DNA of 54,697 nt from an uncultured Kiloniella sp. (GTDB lineage: Bacteria; Pseudomonadota; Alphaproteobacteria; Kiloniellales; Kiloniellaceae). The position numbers were made by a program, and so were the translations under genes. Position 1 is the stretch's first letter, and each line of letters begins with the position of its first letter. The notes under the pieces are model-generated. The model made no database searches and was not told the origin of the DNA. It worked only from the letters and a program-made list of their open reading frames with translations. This document shows positions 17,509-25,615 of this stretch, one piece after another. The stretch lies in assembly GCF_937128705.1 (NCBI RefSeq), contig NZ_CAKZMP010000098.1, positions 1 through 54,697 of the forward strand, given 5' to 3'.

Positions 17509-18501
17509 CTAAACGTCTTCTTCTTCCCCTGGAAGCCCCGGAAGGCCCCGCTCTTTTCTTGGTGTTCTGCCAAAGAAATCGCGATAACATTTAGAAAAGT
17601 GGGACGCCGATACAAAACCACACGCCAAAGCCACATCAATAACAGACATATTTGTTTGCAGTAGGAGAAGGCGAGCTTTGTTTAATCTCAGTTCCAAATA
17701 ATATCGCGCAGGAGAACGGCCAAGATATTTACGAAAGAGTCGTTCTAGCTGCCGGGTTGAGAGCCCCGCATCTTTAGCCAACTGAATACGCGTCAAAGGC
17801 TCTTCCAAGTTTTCTTCCATCAACTTGATAACTGCCAGCAGTTTTGGATGCCGCACACCCAATCGAACTGGCATAGACATACGCTGTTGATCATGTTCAT
17901 CACGAATACGATCATGCATAAACTGGTTTGCGACTTCCCCTGCCAGCTCATGCCCATACTGGGACGAAATAATATTGAGCATCATATCAAGCGAGGCAGT
18001 TCCACCAGCACAGGTGAAGCGGTTTCGATCGATTTCGAACAGTTCTGGGGTAACTTCGATTTCGGGAAAATCTTCTAGAAATCCAGCCAAATTTTCCCAA
18101 TGAATTGTACAGCTGTAATCATCAAGTAACCCAGCTTTTGCCAAAATATGGGCTCCGGTACAAAGAGCTCCAATATCAACGCCTTTTCTCTCAATACGGC
18201 GTAACCAGGAATGAATACGCCTATCTTCTATCTTATGCGCATCTTCCCCGCTGCAAATAATTGCCGCATGAAAATTATCCAGCTCATCAAGATTAATATC
18301 CGGAGCAATAGGAATACCACAAGAAGACAATACAGGCTGATCATCTACGCTGACCAAATTCCAGCTATAGAGTTTTTTTCCTGCCTCTCTGTTCGCAAGC
18401 CTTAACGGCTCTACAGCAGATGTAAAAGCGATAAGAGAGAACTTTGGGACAAGGAAAAAAACGATGCGCTGTGGCAATTCTTGCGGGGCTTTTCTAATCA
18501 T
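17509..18501 (-). CDS. GlxA-type AraC regulator (GbdR/CdhR-like)
   Basis: Starting at ATG 18501 the protein has 330 residues; a longer frame to 18624 adds 41 residues outside the family. The N-terminal domain is a DJ-1/PfpI glutaminase-like fold (PQRIVFFLVPKFSLIAFTSAVEPLRLANR; GALCTGAHILAKAGLLDDYSCTIHWE), and the C-terminus is an AraC double helix-turn-helix (TRIQLAKDAGLSTRQLERLFRKYLG and SVIDVALACGFVSASHFSKCYRDFFGRTPR). This architecture is that of GbdR, SouR and CdhR, regulators of glycine betaine, sarcosine and carnitine breakdown. Its place beside the MttB-like and dimethylglycine-dehydrogenase-like genes supports such a role. The specific ligand is inferred. Confidence 0.88.
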   Translation of the reverse strand: MIRKAPQELPQRIVFFLVPKFSLIAFTSAVEPLRLANREAGKKLYSWNLVSVDDQPVLSSCGIPIAPDINLDELDNFHAAIICSGEDAHKIEDRRIHSWLRRIERKGVDIGALCTGAHILAKAGLLDDYSCTIHWENLAGFLEDFPEIEVTPELFEIDRNRFTCAGGTASLDMMLNIISSQYGHELAGEVANQFMHDRIRDEHDQQRMSMPVRLGVRHPKLLAVIKLMEENLEEPLTRIQLAKDAGLSTRQLERLFRKYLGRSPARYYLELRLNKARLLLLQTNMSVIDVALACGFVSASHFSKCYRDFFGRTPRKERGLPGLPGEEEDV

Positions 18502-18718
18502 CTCTAAACTTTCACCTGACACGCATGTTAGCAATATGAAGATACATTTATTAGTAAGTGCGTATAAAGTATCACAAGAATGAAGGATAACATCATTCTC
18601 TTGCCCTAACCTTAAAAAGTACACTTATTTTATCTTGAGCTTTTTACTCTTTAAAATGCCAATTATCAGAAAGTTTAAAAGTAAACAAGAACCGAATACT
18701 ACTTTTATTTTCCGCGCA

Positions 18719-18750
18719 TAAGAAAAGGCGACAAAAGTCGCCTTTTCTTA
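18719..18750. terminator. intrinsic terminator of the MttB-like gene
   Basis: A perfect 14-bp stem, TAAGAAAAGGCGAC with GTCGCCTTTTCTTA, encloses the loop AAAA. It lies 25 bases beyond the MttB-like stop and before the promoter of the AraC-type gene, so the two genes are separate transcripts. Confidence 0.92.
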
Positions 18751-18774
18751 ACAAATAAGATCTAAGTAGGATAC

Positions 18775-20343
18775 TTAGGTAAAAGCGTCCGGCATAGACT
18801 CTTTTTTCTTGGTGATGAATTCATTCAAGGCTTCATCAATCGACGCATCAAGATCAGGCGCGACATATTGCTCCAAAGTCTTTTTTACAACAGCATTTGC
18901 ACGTTGATAGGCATCAAGGGAGCCTTCAGATTCCCACTGTTCGAAAGAATTGTTATCCGCAATATTAGAACGATAGAAGGCAGTCTCAAAGTTTGCCTGA
19001 GTATGAGCACAGCCAAGAAAATGGTTACCAGGACCAACTTCGCGAAGGGCATCCATAGCTTGACCGTTCTCGGTCATATCATAGCCTTCCAACATACGCT
19101 GCATCATACCCAGTTGGTCAGCATCCATCACGAGCTTCTCATAAGATGAAATCAAACCACCTTCGAGCCACCCGGCAGAGTGGAGGGTAAAGTTTACACC
19201 AGCAAGCGACGTTGGCAGGATTGTATTTGCTGACTCGTATGCTGCTTGCGCATCAGGAACCTTGGAACCACAAAGCGATCCACCAGAGCGGAATGGAACC
19301 CCAAGACGACGCGCGAGCTGTGCCATACCATAAAGAACCAAAGCAGGCTCAGGTGTTCCAAAAGTCGGCGCGCCAGACTGCATTGAAATCGAACTCGCGA
19401 ACGACCCCAGAACAACCGGGGCCCCTTTGCGAACCATCTGTGCGAAAGCAATCCCGGCCATCCCCTCAGCAAGGGATTGCGCCATCACACCAGCTGCGGT
19501 CACTGGCGCCATAGCACCCGCCAGAATGAATGGTGTGACAATACAAGCCTGCATGTGGCGAGCATATACCTTCAAGGCACCAAGCATTGTATCGTCAAAT
19601 GTCATCGGTGAGTTCGCGTTGATCAGACTGATCATTACCGTATTGTTTTCAACGAAATCATCGCCAAAAACCAATTTAGACATCGCAATGGAATCTTCAG
19701 CGCGTTCTGGTGCGGTAACTGATCCCATATAGGGTTTGTCTGAATAACGTATATGGGAATACAGCATATCCAGGTGACGTTTGTTCACCGGAATATCAAC
19801 AGGCTCACAAACCGTACCACCAGAATGGTGAAGCGCAGGCATAGAATATGTCAACTTCACAAAGTTCCGGAAATCTTCAATCGTTGCATAGCGACGACCA
19901 CCGTCGAGATCACGGACAAAGGGAGGTCCATATACAGGGGCAAAAACGGTATTCTTACCACCAATAATCACAGACCGTTCAGTGTTACGGGCGTGCTGGG
20001 TAAACTCACTTGGTGCATGGGAACACCATTGGCGTGCAAGACCGCGCGGGAAACGAACGCGCTCGCCCTGTACATCACAGCCATTGTCTTTAAGAATTTG
20101 AAGGGCTTCAGGATCGTCACGGAATTCAATCCCGATTTCTTCCAGAACAGTTTCAGCATTGTGTTCAATTATTTCAAGCGCTTCTGCATTCAGTGTCTCG
20201 AAATAAGGAATATTACGTGTAATGTATTTTAGTTGCTCTGCTGAACCACTTGATCTGGCAGCACGTCGTGAAGCAGCACCACCGCCACTACGACCTCGAC
20301 CGGCGCGACCAGCGCGACCTGATCTTGTTTCTGTATCACTCAT
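18775..20343 (-). CDS. trimethylamine methyltransferase (MttB) superfamily protein, non-pyrrolysine
   Basis: The start ATG 20343 has GGAGGG seven bases upstream, giving 522 residues. After a Gly/Arg/Ala/Ser-rich basic N-terminal tail (about 7-34) the protein follows the MttB superfamily TIM barrel from KYITRNIPYFETLNAEALEIIEHNAETVLEEIGIEF to the C-terminal VGPGNHFLGCAHTQANFE. There is no in-frame amber codon, so it is of the MtgB-like group that demethylates quaternary amines such as glycine betaine, not the pyrrolysine-containing trimethylamine enzyme. Known members pass the methyl group to a corrinoid protein, yet no MttC-type corrinoid gene or RamA activator is in this window. It is divergent from the dimethylglycine-dehydrogenase-like gene. 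Confidence 0.9.
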   Translation of the reverse strand: MSDTETRSGRAGRAGRGRSGGGAASRRAARSSGSAEQLKYITRNIPYFETLNAEALEIIEHNAETVLEEIGIEFRDDPEALQILKDNGCDVQGERVRFPRGLARQWCSHAPSEFTQHARNTERSVIIGGKNTVFAPVYGPPFVRDLDGGRRYATIEDFRNFVKLTYSMPALHHSGGTVCEPVDIPVNKRHLDMLYSHIRYSDKPYMGSVTAPERAEDSIAMSKLVFGDDFVENNTVMISLINANSPMTFDDTMLGALKVYARHMQACIVTPFILAGAMAPVTAAGVMAQSLAEGMAGIAFAQMVRKGAPVVLGSFASSISMQSGAPTFGTPEPALVLYGMAQLARRLGVPFRSGGSLCGSKVPDAQAAYESANTILPTSLAGVNFTLHSAGWLEGGLISSYEKLVMDADQLGMMQRMLEGYDMTENGQAMDALREVGPGNHFLGCAHTQANFETAFYRSNIADNNSFEQWESEGSLDAYQRANAVVKKTLEQYVAPDLDASIDEALNEFITKKKESMPDAFT

Positions 20344-20855
20344 TAAATGCCCTCCTGTAGAGACCTCGAATATTCCCTTCTGGCGGATAAGGCTCTGTCT
20401 AGATTGCGACCGACAAAAAACCAAATGCGGCAAGGAGGGTTAACAAGCTTATTTCCCTAATAAAAACCGTGAGAACAGATTTAAATTTCTCCTCATTAAA
20501 TCACACTTTTGAGAAATATTTAAATTGAAGGCCATCTTCTTCAACCGTAACACATACGAGTCGTTTTCAATAAACATGAGATAAAACGACTTTCTTTGTC
20601 CCTAAAAGGTCAAAATCTGCTAACGTCGAAATGTCGTAAAAGATCACTAATGTCGTAAACTGCGAGTGTGGTGACGCAAACCGATAGGACGTTCAGCGGA
20701 CTGTTCCCCATCATCATAGCAGGATGTAATCGGTGGCTGCTACTGTACAAAAATTACCAAAACTTTTTGTCGTGTCGCAAAAAATACCGAAACATAACAT
20801 ACAACTTTGACCCTGTGCATAAGCACGTTTAGTCGCATTAATTTGGAGTCAGGCG
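20344..20855. promoter_or_regulatory. divergent regulatory region with repeated TGTCG motifs
   Basis: This 512-base gene-free region separates the MttB-like and dimethylglycine-dehydrogenase-like genes. It holds TTTTTGTCG-GTCGCAA on the minus strand (20403-20419) and TTTTTGTCG-TGTCGCAA on the plus strand (20764-20780), a matching element near each gene. Between them lie two direct repeats ATGTCGTAAA (20631-20640, 20650-20659, 19 bases apart) and a 9-bp inverted repeat AGTCGTTTT / AAAACGACT (20559-20567, 20583-20591). Repeated TGTCG half-sites at one-to-two-turn spacing fit AraC-family operators, most simply those of the GbdR-like regulator at 17509-18501. Confidence 0.55.
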
Positions 20856-23375
20856 ATGAAATCTCACTACAAAGCCGTCGTTATCGGTGGTGGTGCTGTT
20901 GGTGTTGGTACACTTTACCACTTGGCAAAAAAAGGTTGGTCAGATGTTGCGCTTTTAGAGCGCCACGATCTGACATCTGGTTCCACCTGGCACGCTGCTG
21001 GCCTGCTGCCTCTGTTCAACATGAGCTACTCTGTTGGAAAAATCCACCAGTACTCAGTAGATCTCTATGCCCGCCTGGAAGAAGAAACCGGCCTGAATTC
21101 AGGCCTTAAACAGGTTTCGAACATTCGTCTGGCCCGGACACAAGACCGTATGGACGAGTACAGATACTACGTTGGTGTGGCTAAAACACTCGGCATTGAT
21201 GTTAAATGGCTTTCTGTTGAAGAGCTCAAGGAAATTTGGCCGCTTTGTAACACAGACGGTATTCTTGGTGCGATCCAGCACGTGGATGACGGATATGTAC
21301 AACCTGCTGAACTAACGCAAGCACTTGCAAAGGGTGCCCGTAATAACGGTGCAGAAATTCACCAGCACACAACTGTTCTCGGTATGGAACAGCAAGATGA
21401 TGACAGCTGGATCGTTCAGACTGACAAGGGTGATATCTCTTGTGAGCACGTTATCTCTTGTACTGGTAACTTTGCCCGCAAGACGGGTGAAATGGTTGGT
21501 CTCGATATTCCAGTCATCCCGGTTGAGCACCAGTTCATCGTGACTGAGCCTCACCCGGACATTAAAGCACGTCACGCTGCTGGCCTTCCAGAAATGGGTG
21601 TTTTGCGTGAATCAGATTCTTCTTGGTACATGCGTGAAGAAGCTGGTGGCCTGTTGCTTGGCCCTTACGAAGTTGGCGCACCTTGCTGTTATGTTGACGG
21701 CCCAGCGCCAGACGCAAAATACGAGCTGTTCAACGGTGAACTAGAACGTCTGATGCCATACATCGAGACTGCTTTTGAACGTGTACCAGCCTTTGCAGAA
21801 GTTGGTATCAAAGAAGTTTACAACGGCGCGATTGCCTACACGCCTGATGGATCACCAATTATTGGTCCAGCCTGGGGCCTAAAGAACTTCTGGCTTAACG
21901 AAGGTCACTCCTTCGGTATTACAGCAACCGGTGGTGCTGGTTGGCAGCTGGCAGAGTGGATCGTAGACGGCGAGCCAACAATCGATATGTCTGGCGTTGA
22001 CCCACGTCGTTTTGGCCCTTACGCAGGTCGTGGTTTCTTGAAAGAAAAGAACGAAGAAGCCTACGCAAATGTCTTTACGGTTCACTATCCGGATGAATCT
22101 CGCCCGGCAGCCCGTGGTCTAAAGCGCTCCCCTTCTTATGATCGCATGAAAGAACACGGTGCAGTTATGGGCACAATCTTTGGCTGGGAACGTCCAAACT
22201 GGTTCGCGCCAGAAGGCTATGGCTTGACCGAAGAAGATCTAAACCAAGACGACACAATCACACGTGAAAACCACGCCCCTGCTGATGAAGGAAAACTTCC
22301 TGTAGAGAAATGGTCTTTCCGTCGCTCCAACTACTTCGAGCACGTCGGCAACGAATGTAAGAACGTTATGGAAAACGTTGGCCTGCTTGACATGTCAGCC
22401 TTCTCTAAGTTCATCGTTAAAGGTCGTGGTGCAGAAGCTTGGTTGAGCAGCTTGGTTGCCAACAAAATTCCGAAAAAGATCGGTCGTATGGCGTTGACAC
22501 ACATGTTGACCCTACACGGAGGTGTTCGCGCTGAATTCACCATCCTAAAAACAGGCAAACAGAGCTACTACCTCGTATCTGCTGGTGCTCAGGAACGTCA
22601 CGACTGGGATTACCTTACGAAGCTAAAACCAACAGACGGTTCAGTTGAACTAGAGAAGATCACAACTCAGCAAGGTGTTTTCATTATTGCCGGACCAAAA
22701 TCCCGCCTCTTGATGGAAAAACTGTCTGATGCTGATTTCTCTAACAAAGCCTTCCCATGGTTGACCGCACAACAGATCTCTGTTGGCATTGCACCAGTCA
22801 CTGCTGCACGTGTTAACTTTGTCGGTGAGTACGGTTGGGAGCTTCACCACCCAATTGAAATGCAGAACTATCTTTTTGATGTTCTCATGGAAGCTGGTGC
22901 TGAATTCGGCCTGAAACCATTTGGTATCCGCGCAATGGATTCCATGCGTCTGGAAAAATCCTACCGTTTGATCCCAACAGAAATGTCCATCGAATATTCT
23001 GCGCTCGAGACCGGCCTTGATCGTTTTGTGCGCCTAGATAAAGAAGATGATTTCATCGGGAAACAGGCATTGGCTGATTGGAAAGAGCGTGGTTTTGACA
23101 ACCAGTTCGTTACGATGGAAGTCCATGGAGTGACCGATTGTGATGCCCGTGGATCCGAACCAATTTATCTCAACGGTGAAATGGTTGGCCGCGTAACATC
23201 CGGTGGATACGGTTTCCGTACTCAGAAATCTATTGCCCTCGCTATGGTACGCCCGGATTTGGCCGAAATTGGCACAGAGCTGGAAGTCTATATCCTTGGA
23301 AATCTTTTCAAAGCAACGGTTGTTGAAGAATCACCGTATGATCCAGAAAACAAAATTCTGCGTAACGTCGAATAA
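20856..23375 (+). CDS. FAD-dependent dimethylglycine/sarcosine dehydrogenase with GcvT domain
   Basis: The 839-residue protein has an N-terminal DAO-type FAD domain (VVIGGGAVGVGTLYHLAKKGW, dinucleotide loop at 9-18; TSGSTWHAAGL, with His46 at the place of the covalent FAD histidine of mammalian dimethylglycine dehydrogenase), a FAO_M linker (about 370-430) and a GcvT folate domain plus C-terminal barrel (about 430-839, with the conserved GIRAMDSMRLEKSYR and GRVTSGGYGFRTQKSIALAMVRPD). This order is that of dimethylglycine and sarcosine dehydrogenases, which oxidise N-methyl groups and hand formaldehyde-level carbon to tetrahydrofolate. Codon choice (CGT/CGC, AAC, TAC, GGT) suggests strong expression. 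It is monocistronic, ending at a strong terminator. Confidence 0.9.
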   Translation: MKSHYKAVVIGGGAVGVGTLYHLAKKGWSDVALLERHDLTSGSTWHAAGLLPLFNMSYSVGKIHQYSVDLYARLEEETGLNSGLKQVSNIRLARTQDRMDEYRYYVGVAKTLGIDVKWLSVEELKEIWPLCNTDGILGAIQHVDDGYVQPAELTQALAKGARNNGAEIHQHTTVLGMEQQDDDSWIVQTDKGDISCEHVISCTGNFARKTGEMVGLDIPVIPVEHQFIVTEPHPDIKARHAAGLPEMGVLRESDSSWYMREEAGGLLLGPYEVGAPCCYVDGPAPDAKYELFNGELERLMPYIETAFERVPAFAEVGIKEVYNGAIAYTPDGSPIIGPAWGLKNFWLNEGHSFGITATGGAGWQLAEWIVDGEPTIDMSGVDPRRFGPYAGRGFLKEKNEEAYANVFTVHYPDESRPAARGLKRSPSYDRMKEHGAVMGTIFGWERPNWFAPEGYGLTEEDLNQDDTITRENHAPADEGKLPVEKWSFRRSNYFEHVGNECKNVMENVGLLDMSAFSKFIVKGRGAEAWLSSLVANKIPKKIGRMALTHMLTLHGGVRAEFTILKTGKQSYYLVSAGAQERHDWDYLTKLKPTDGSVELEKITTQQGVFIIAGPKSRLLMEKLSDADFSNKAFPWLTAQQISVGIAPVTAARVNFVGEYGWELHHPIEMQNYLFDVLMEAGAEFGLKPFGIRAMDSMRLEKSYRLIPTEMSIEYSALETGLDRFVRLDKEDDFIGKQALADWKERGFDNQFVTMEVHGVTDCDARGSEPIYLNGEMVGRVTSGGYGFRTQKSIALAMVRPDLAEIGTELEVYILGNLFKATVVEESPYDPENKILRNVE

Positions 23376-23395
23376 CATCGACTTACGTTAAAAAT

Positions 23396-23433
23396 AAAAA
23401 GCCGCAGAGTTATCCCAACTCTGCGGCTTTTTT
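23396..23433. terminator. bidirectional intrinsic terminator
   Basis: AAAAAGCCGCAGAGT pairs with ACTCTGCGGCTTTTT around a 7-base loop, with T runs on both strands. It serves the convergent dehydrogenase and gamma-glutamyltransferase genes. Confidence 0.94.
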
Positions 23434-23457
23434 ATTTTGCACACTTTACTAAGACAA

Positions 23458-25269
23458 TTACCGCCCTGCAGCATATCCTTGCATTGAGCGAGGATTTGCA
23501 GCCGCTTTCAACAAACCGTTTTCTTTGGTTGCTGCAGCCATGCGCCCCAGTGACCAATCTGGCTCGATAACTACTTTATGGCCCCGACGTTTCAATTCTT
23601 CAATGGTTTCCGAAGGAAAACGTCCTTCGAGTGAGAGATTACCCGGATCACATTCACGCGGATAAAACGAGCTTGGGAAATGCGCGGTTTGGAAAGCAGG
23701 CGCATCAATAGCTTCTTGTAGGTTCAGGCCAAAATGAACATGGCGCAGGAAGAAATGGAGCGACCATTGATCCTGTTGATCCCCACCCGGCGTTCCAAAA
23801 GCCATGTATGGCACACCATTTTTCAAGGCGAGTGAAGGTGTTAACGTTGTTCTTGGTAATTTTCCGGGAGCGATACATGCCGGAGAAGTTTCATCAAGCC
23901 AGAACATCTGCGCCCGATTTGTCAGGCAAAACCCAAGTCCTGGAATGACCGGTGAAGACTGTAACCACCCACCACTTGGTGTTGCTGAAACCATATTTCC
24001 CCAACGATCAATAATATCGAGATGACAGGTATCTCCCTTTACACCGCCTTTATCGTCTGGTGTTGGTTCATCATTAAACCGCGCAACTGTTGGCTCACCA
24101 AGATCGGTATTATCTTTGCCTTCGTCTGTGGTTCCTTTGATCCGAACCACCACATTTCCGCCCTTACCGGGGACAGTCCCTGGTCTGATTTCCAGAGATG
24201 CTTTGTCCGTGATGAGTTTACGGCGTTCATCGTTATAAGCTTCGGACAGCAAGACATCCATCGGCACATCAACAAAATCTGGATCGCCATAGAAAGCTTC
24301 CCGATCCGCAAAAGCTAACTTTGCACTTTCCGTGACAAGATGTACAAAATCTGGAGATTTTTCATCCAGACTATCCAGATCGAAAGCTTTCAACAACGCC
24401 AGTTGCTGCAAGAAAACGGGCCCCTGCCCCCATGCCGCAGTCTTACAAACGGTATAACCATGATAATCGAATGTAAGAGGTTCTTCGTAAGAAGCGGACC
24501 ACGCAGTGAAATCACTTTTATCCAATAAGGCCTTGTGACGTCGTCCTGTCGTATCCATAACCTCTGCGGTTTCACAGAAATCCAAAATTGCCTGCGCGAC
24601 AAAACCTTCTGACCAAATTTTTCTGGCAGCCTTGATTTGCTCTTCCCGACTATCCGATACAGCTTCCGCTTCAGAAACAATCCGGTCGTACATATCAGCC
24701 AGTTCAGGATTTTTAAAAAGATCACCAGCTTCCGGTACTTTACAGTCTTTCAGGTAAATATCAGCCGAAGAAGTCCATTCGGTCTCAAAGAGGTCCTTAA
24801 CCCGGTTTATTGTATGCGAGATATTGGGAACCAAAGGATAACCATCACGCGCAAAATTAATCGCATAGGATAGAACGTCCCGCAAAGACATCGTGCCATA
24901 ATCCAACAGCATCAACATCCATGCATCAAAGGCACCGGGAACTACGGCAGAAAGCATACCCGACCCCGGTACAATAGATAAATCCAAGGCCTGATAAGCT
25001 TCCAATGTCGCTTTCTTCGGCGCAGGTCCTTGCCCATTAATAACTTTAACGGGCCCATCTTCCGGAGCCACAATGATCGGCACTTCACCACCAGGACCGT
25101 TAAGATGTGGTTCGACAACTTGCAATGCAAAACCCGTTGCAACGGCAGCGTCATAGGCGTTTCCACCTCGTTCCAGAATGCCCATACCCGCTGCTGTAGC
25201 CAGCCAGTGGGTTGAGGTCACAACACCAAAAGTGCCTGTAATTTCCGGGCGCGTGGTGAAATCGCTCAT
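23458..25269 (-). CDS. gamma-glutamyltransferase family protein, cytosolic
   Basis: The 603-residue protein is an N-terminal-nucleophile hydrolase of the GGT family. The precursor cleavage site and catalytic threonine are Thr414 in KGDTCHLDIIDRWGN (matching the TTH motif of classical GGT), and the later GTPGGDQQ stretch (about 492-499) forms part of the active site. There is no signal peptide (it starts MSDFTTRPEITGTFG), unlike periplasmic glutathione-degrading GGT, so it probably acts on a cytosolic gamma-glutamyl compound or related amide. A strong ribosome site (AGGAGAG) precedes ATG 25269. It is divergent from the TSUP/GntR pair and shares the operator region at 25392-25424. Confidence 0.9.
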   Translation of the reverse strand: MSDFTTRPEITGTFGVVTSTHWLATAAGMGILERGGNAYDAAVATGFALQVVEPHLNGPGGEVPIIVAPEDGPVKVINGQGPAPKKATLEAYQALDLSIVPGSGMLSAVVPGAFDAWMLMLLDYGTMSLRDVLSYAINFARDGYPLVPNISHTINRVKDLFETEWTSSADIYLKDCKVPEAGDLFKNPELADMYDRIVSEAEAVSDSREEQIKAARKIWSEGFVAQAILDFCETAEVMDTTGRRHKALLDKSDFTAWSASYEEPLTFDYHGYTVCKTAAWGQGPVFLQQLALLKAFDLDSLDEKSPDFVHLVTESAKLAFADREAFYGDPDFVDVPMDVLLSEAYNDERRKLITDKASLEIRPGTVPGKGGNVVVRIKGTTDEGKDNTDLGEPTVARFNDEPTPDDKGGVKGDTCHLDIIDRWGNMVSATPSGGWLQSSPVIPGLGFCLTNRAQMFWLDETSPACIAPGKLPRTTLTPSLALKNGVPYMAFGTPGGDQQDQWSLHFFLRHVHFGLNLQEAIDAPAFQTAHFPSSFYPRECDPGNLSLEGRFPSETIEELKRRGHKVVIEPDWSLGRMAAATKENGLLKAAANPRSMQGYAAGR

Positions 25270-25615
25270 ACTCTACTCTCCTGATCGAATAAGATTCCCC
25301 GAATGCGGATATCTAGGAAAAACAAGTGACTAGACCCGTAAAAAGGTATCAAAACAACATAACTTGACAGGTAAGATAGATCATGACGATAATTGGTACA
25401 ACCAATATAACTTGGTAAAACCAAAAAATTATTGAGACCATACGAAAGACAACTTGATCATCGGAGAGTTTCCCAACCAAGCATCAAGGCATCAAAACCC
25501 TTCACACTATATGGCATCAAGGTAATAGGTGCTGTAAAATTCAGTAAAAATAAATCTAAGCCGAGATACCACTCATTCTCTAACTTAAAAAATTACTTAG
25601 TCAGGCTTTACATAG
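25270..25615. promoter_or_regulatory. divergent promoter region between gamma-glutamyltransferase and TSUP genes
   Basis: The 346-base region has no convincing gene. Its notable content is the operator pair at 25392-25424, listed separately. The stretch 25430-25600 is AT-rich and otherwise unremarkable; an open frame through it (from about 25432 in another frame) overlaps the TSUP gene and is a shadow. Confidence 0.6.
25392..25424. promoter_or_regulatory. paired FadR/GntR-type operators (TTGGT-N3-ACCAA)
   Basis: Two perfect palindromes, ATTGGTACAACCAAT (25392-25406) and TTGGTAAAACCAA (25412-25424), lie with centres 19 bases apart. TTGGT-N3-ACCAA is the consensus of FadR-subfamily regulators such as PdhR, LldR and GlcC. 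A regulator of that group is encoded at 26483, so autoregulation together with control of the TSUP and gamma-glutamyltransferase genes is likely. Confidence 0.78.

Noticed and set aside
19753-20232. Plus-strand frame of about 159 codons inside the MttB-like gene
   Set aside because: It is antisense to a well conserved methyltransferase and lacks a ribosome site.
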